Shown here one piece after another: positions 6,278 through 6,371 of a DNA stretch of 6,371 nt. The position numbers were made by a program, and so were the translations under genes. The notes under the pieces were generated by a model. That model was not told the DNA's origin. It worked only from the letters and a program-made list of their open reading frames with translations, and did not search any database. Positions within the stretch are counted from its first letter, which is position 1. Each line of letters starts with the position of its first letter. Source of the stretch: JABHCC01 sp034658635 (GTDB lineage Bacteria > Bacteroidota > Bacteroidia > Bacteroidales > UBA12481); contig JAYEFL010000006.1 of assembly GCA_034658635.1 (NCBI GenBank), positions 1 to 6,371 on the forward strand, written 5' to 3'.

Positions 6278-6371
6278 CTTCTCCTCAGTACGTAGCTAGC
6301 CGTGGCATCAGCCCCAAAAAAATGATACCCACTGGGCGCATACATATATGCTGGTTTATCGTTTATCAATA
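6250..6371 (-). CDS. Possible C-terminal end of a gene running off the right edge
   Basis: On the minus strand one frame is open from the window edge (first full codon at 6369) to a TGA at 6250-6252. It gives about 39 residues that include APSGYHFFGADATA and a basic stretch, RRRKGG. The stop lies in the fourth unit of the 11-bp tandem repeat, so the last few residues are repeat-encoded. I recognise no domain. It could be the 3' end of a real gene, a remnant of one, or chance; the stretch is short and the other two minus frames contain several stops. Treat it as tentative. Confidence 0.28.
   Translation of the reverse strand, partial: LINDKPAYMYAPSGYHFFGADATASYVLRRRKGGIVTRE

Overview
The window looks like chromosomal DNA from a Bacteroidota bacterium. 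The first gene ends in a type IX secretion (T9SS) sorting domain, which is essentially confined to that phylum. Both starts in the divergent promoter region have TAnnTTTG boxes, the Bacteroidota -7 consensus, and Shine-Dalgarno sequences are weak or absent. I cannot name the genus; the mix of protein families and the intergenic palindromes fit a free-living marine or sediment Bacteroidota.

Layout. (1) Positions 1-1281 (+) hold the 3' part of a secreted or cell-surface multidomain protein, whose start lies upstream of the window. (2) Positions 1282-1408 are the convergent gap between two stop codons and carry two GC-rich hairpins. (3) Positions 1409-4213 (-) encode an exported, two-module M16 zinc metallopeptidase of the PqqL-like type. 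(4) Positions 4214-4368 are a divergent promoter region with a TAnnTTTG box for each side, a small inverted repeat and a 7-bp direct repeat. (5) Positions 4369-5541 (+) encode an ATP-grasp ligase-like protein, followed closely by a small class I SAM-dependent methyltransferase (best start 5583, end 6182). These two probably form one transcription unit. A palindrome at 5538-5565 covers the ligase stop codon and the junction. (6) Positions 6183-6371 hold an 11-bp tandem repeat (five units) and then an open minus-strand frame that runs off the right edge.

How the genes relate. The secreted T9SS protein and the periplasmic peptidase are convergent neighbours and need not be functionally linked. 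The ATP-grasp and methyltransferase genes form a plausible two-step modification pair (ATP-driven ligation plus methylation), but nothing in the window identifies the substrate. No RNA gene, CRISPR array, transposase or phage gene is visible. The most unusual content is the repeat load: three different repeat types in three short non-coding stretches, one of them supplying a gene's stop codon.
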